Shown: piece after piece, positions 14,684-15,033 of the stretch | Numbering within the stretch: position 1 is the stretch's first letter | How the letters are laid out: every line of letters begins with the position of its first letter | Source of the DNA: Nitrospira sp. | Lineage (GTDB): Bacteria; Nitrospirota; Nitrospiria; Nitrospirales; Nitrospiraceae | Length of the DNA: 15,033 nt | Direction: 5' to 3' | NCBI GenBank assembly: GCA_025360665.1 | Contig: JANYBU010000078.1 | Coordinates: forward strand, 1-15,033 | Position numbers and translations under genes: made by a program | Notes under the pieces: model-generated | Told to the model about the DNA's origin: nothing | The model's database searches: none | The model's input: only the letters and a program-made list of their open reading frames with translations

Positions 14684-14763
14684 GCGTTAGGCGTGAGACA
14701 TGAAACGTGAAAGGTGAAACGAAGCTTCTGGACCCCTTACGTCTAACGCCTCACGTTTCACGC
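14684..14763. repeat. Inverted tandem array (GTGAAAC/GCGTTAG units) between acyltransferase and waaA
   Basis: The left arm (14684-14721) reads GCGTTAG GCGTGAG ACAT GAAACGT GAAAGGT GAAACG. The right arm (14743-14763) is CTAACGCCTCACGTTTCACGC, the inverse complement of the same modules, with a roughly 7-nt period. The spacer contains GTAAGGGGTC on the minus strand, resembling the GTTAGGGGTC leader of elements A and B, but no ATG-Arg-Asp follows it. The acyltransferase TGA stop (14753-14751) and its last few codons lie inside the right arm. The array ends about 9 bp before waaA starts. Confidence 0.78.
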
Positions 14764-15033
14764 TGTACAGCCTTTTCCGCCTGATCCGTCAGTCGATTCA
14801 GGACCGTCTCAAGCTCCAGGCATGCCGCCGCCAACGCCTGCTCATCAGAATCTCGTGGAACCCAGATGGGGGCGCCCCACAGATAGAGACCGCGAGACCA
14901 TGGATACGGGACCATGAACCGATCCCAGCTCGCGAAGAGTTTTTTTTTGAACAGCCAAAGGCCAGCGGCACAATCGGAAGCCCGGTGGCTTTCGCCAGCT
15001 GAACCACCCCGAGTTTCGCAACCTGGCGAGGCC
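14751..15033 (-). CDS. Lysophospholipid acyltransferase-like (DUF374) protein, C-terminal part, frameshifted
   Basis: The gene enters from the right edge. The first frame reads P-R-Q, then VAKLGVVQLAKATGLPIVPL and AFGCSKK, which fits the DUF374 pattern of GPRxxxxxGVxxLAxxTGxPIxPV. At a run of nine A's (complement of 14940-14948) that frame changes to unrelated sequence and would stop at 14798. One extra A restores KKKLFASWDRFMVPYPWSRG, then LYLWGAPIWVPRDSDEQALA, a helical ELETVLNRLTDQAEKA and QRET before TGA at 14753-14751, which is what the family expects. So either the tract is miscounted, the gene is inactivated, or slippage restores the frame. DUF374 proteins resemble LpxL/LpxM and PlsC acyltransferases and often neighbour waaA and lpxK, so a lipid A or phospholipid acylation role is inferred. 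The last few codons lie in the repeat array. Confidence 0.75.
   Translation of the reverse strand, partial: ASPGCETRGGSAGESHRASDCAAGLWLFKKKLFASWDRFMVPYPWSRGLYLWGAPIWVPRDSDEQALAAACLELETVLNRLTDQAEKAVQRET
14940..14948 (-). other. A9 homopolymer tract at a frame break
   Basis: Nine consecutive A's on the coding strand lie exactly where the DUF374 acyltransferase changes frame. Ten A's, or a minus-one ribosomal slip, give a continuous family-like protein. Runs of this length are known sites of transcriptional and translational slippage and of strand-slippage mutation, and are also common sequencing-error sites. Confidence 0.85.

Noticed and set aside
7083..14763. CRISPR array
   Set aside because: Repeat units are only 7-9 nt, contiguous and in inverted pairs; there are no regular spacers, no 25-40-nt direct repeats and no cas genes.
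1883..14763. The inverted arrays as ordinary rho-independent terminators
   Set aside because: The stems are long, imperfect and made of tandem units, and no T-run follows on the transcribed side. Two lie inside reading frames, so termination there would cut essential genes.

Overview
The window is one compact block of envelope-polysaccharide genes, all read from the minus strand, so transcription runs from high to low coordinates. The genes are lipid A, Kdo, heptose and outer-core functions of a Gram-negative bacterium. GC is fairly high, genes are closely packed with several short overlaps, and intergenic gaps carry repeats. A 126-bp inverted-repeat element at 3078-3203 and tandem-repeat hairpins of the CTGGTTTG and GGCTGAA kinds resemble repeats I associate with Nitrospira (Nitrospirota). 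That placement is a moderately confident inference from memory, not a database match.

In transcription order the layout follows the pathway. First comes a truncated, frameshifted DUF374-type acyltransferase (right edge), then the Kdo transferase waaA, the lipid A 4'-kinase lpxK, a fused heptosyltransferase II / heptose-bisphosphate phosphatase (waaF-gmhB), heptosyltransferase I (waaC) and a further GT9 enzyme. After that come four GT2 glycosyltransferases (two of them WaaE/KdtX-like paralogues), two GT4 glycosyltransferases, a WaaQ-like GT9 enzyme, a small SAM methyltransferase and the start of another GT2 enzyme (left edge). Together they would complete Kdo-lipid A, supply and attach inner-core heptoses, and add an outer-core or O-chain oligosaccharide.

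The most unusual content lies between and inside these genes. At least eight loci carry paired, inverted arrays of 7-, 8- or 9-nt tandem units, with different units at different loci. Several arrays contain the stop codon of the gene before them. Two arrays lie inside reading frames. Both have 9-nt units and lengths of exactly 81 and 63 nt, so they are translated as tripeptide repeats: one is the linker that joins WaaF to GmhB, the other is a 21-residue insert in WaaA. Two intergenic copies contain remnants of a small ORF with the same start (ATGCGTGATCA) and the same GGGG-rich leader. The remnants resemble the N- and C-termini of the 23S rRNA-IVP / four-helix-bundle family. This suggests that the arrays are the footprints of a repeat-flanked cassette.

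The acyltransferase frame is broken at a run of nine A's and is restored exactly by one extra A. No stretch over 300 bases lacks a gene; the largest gap is 3067-3275. I saw no tRNA, rRNA, CRISPR array or clear intrinsic terminator.
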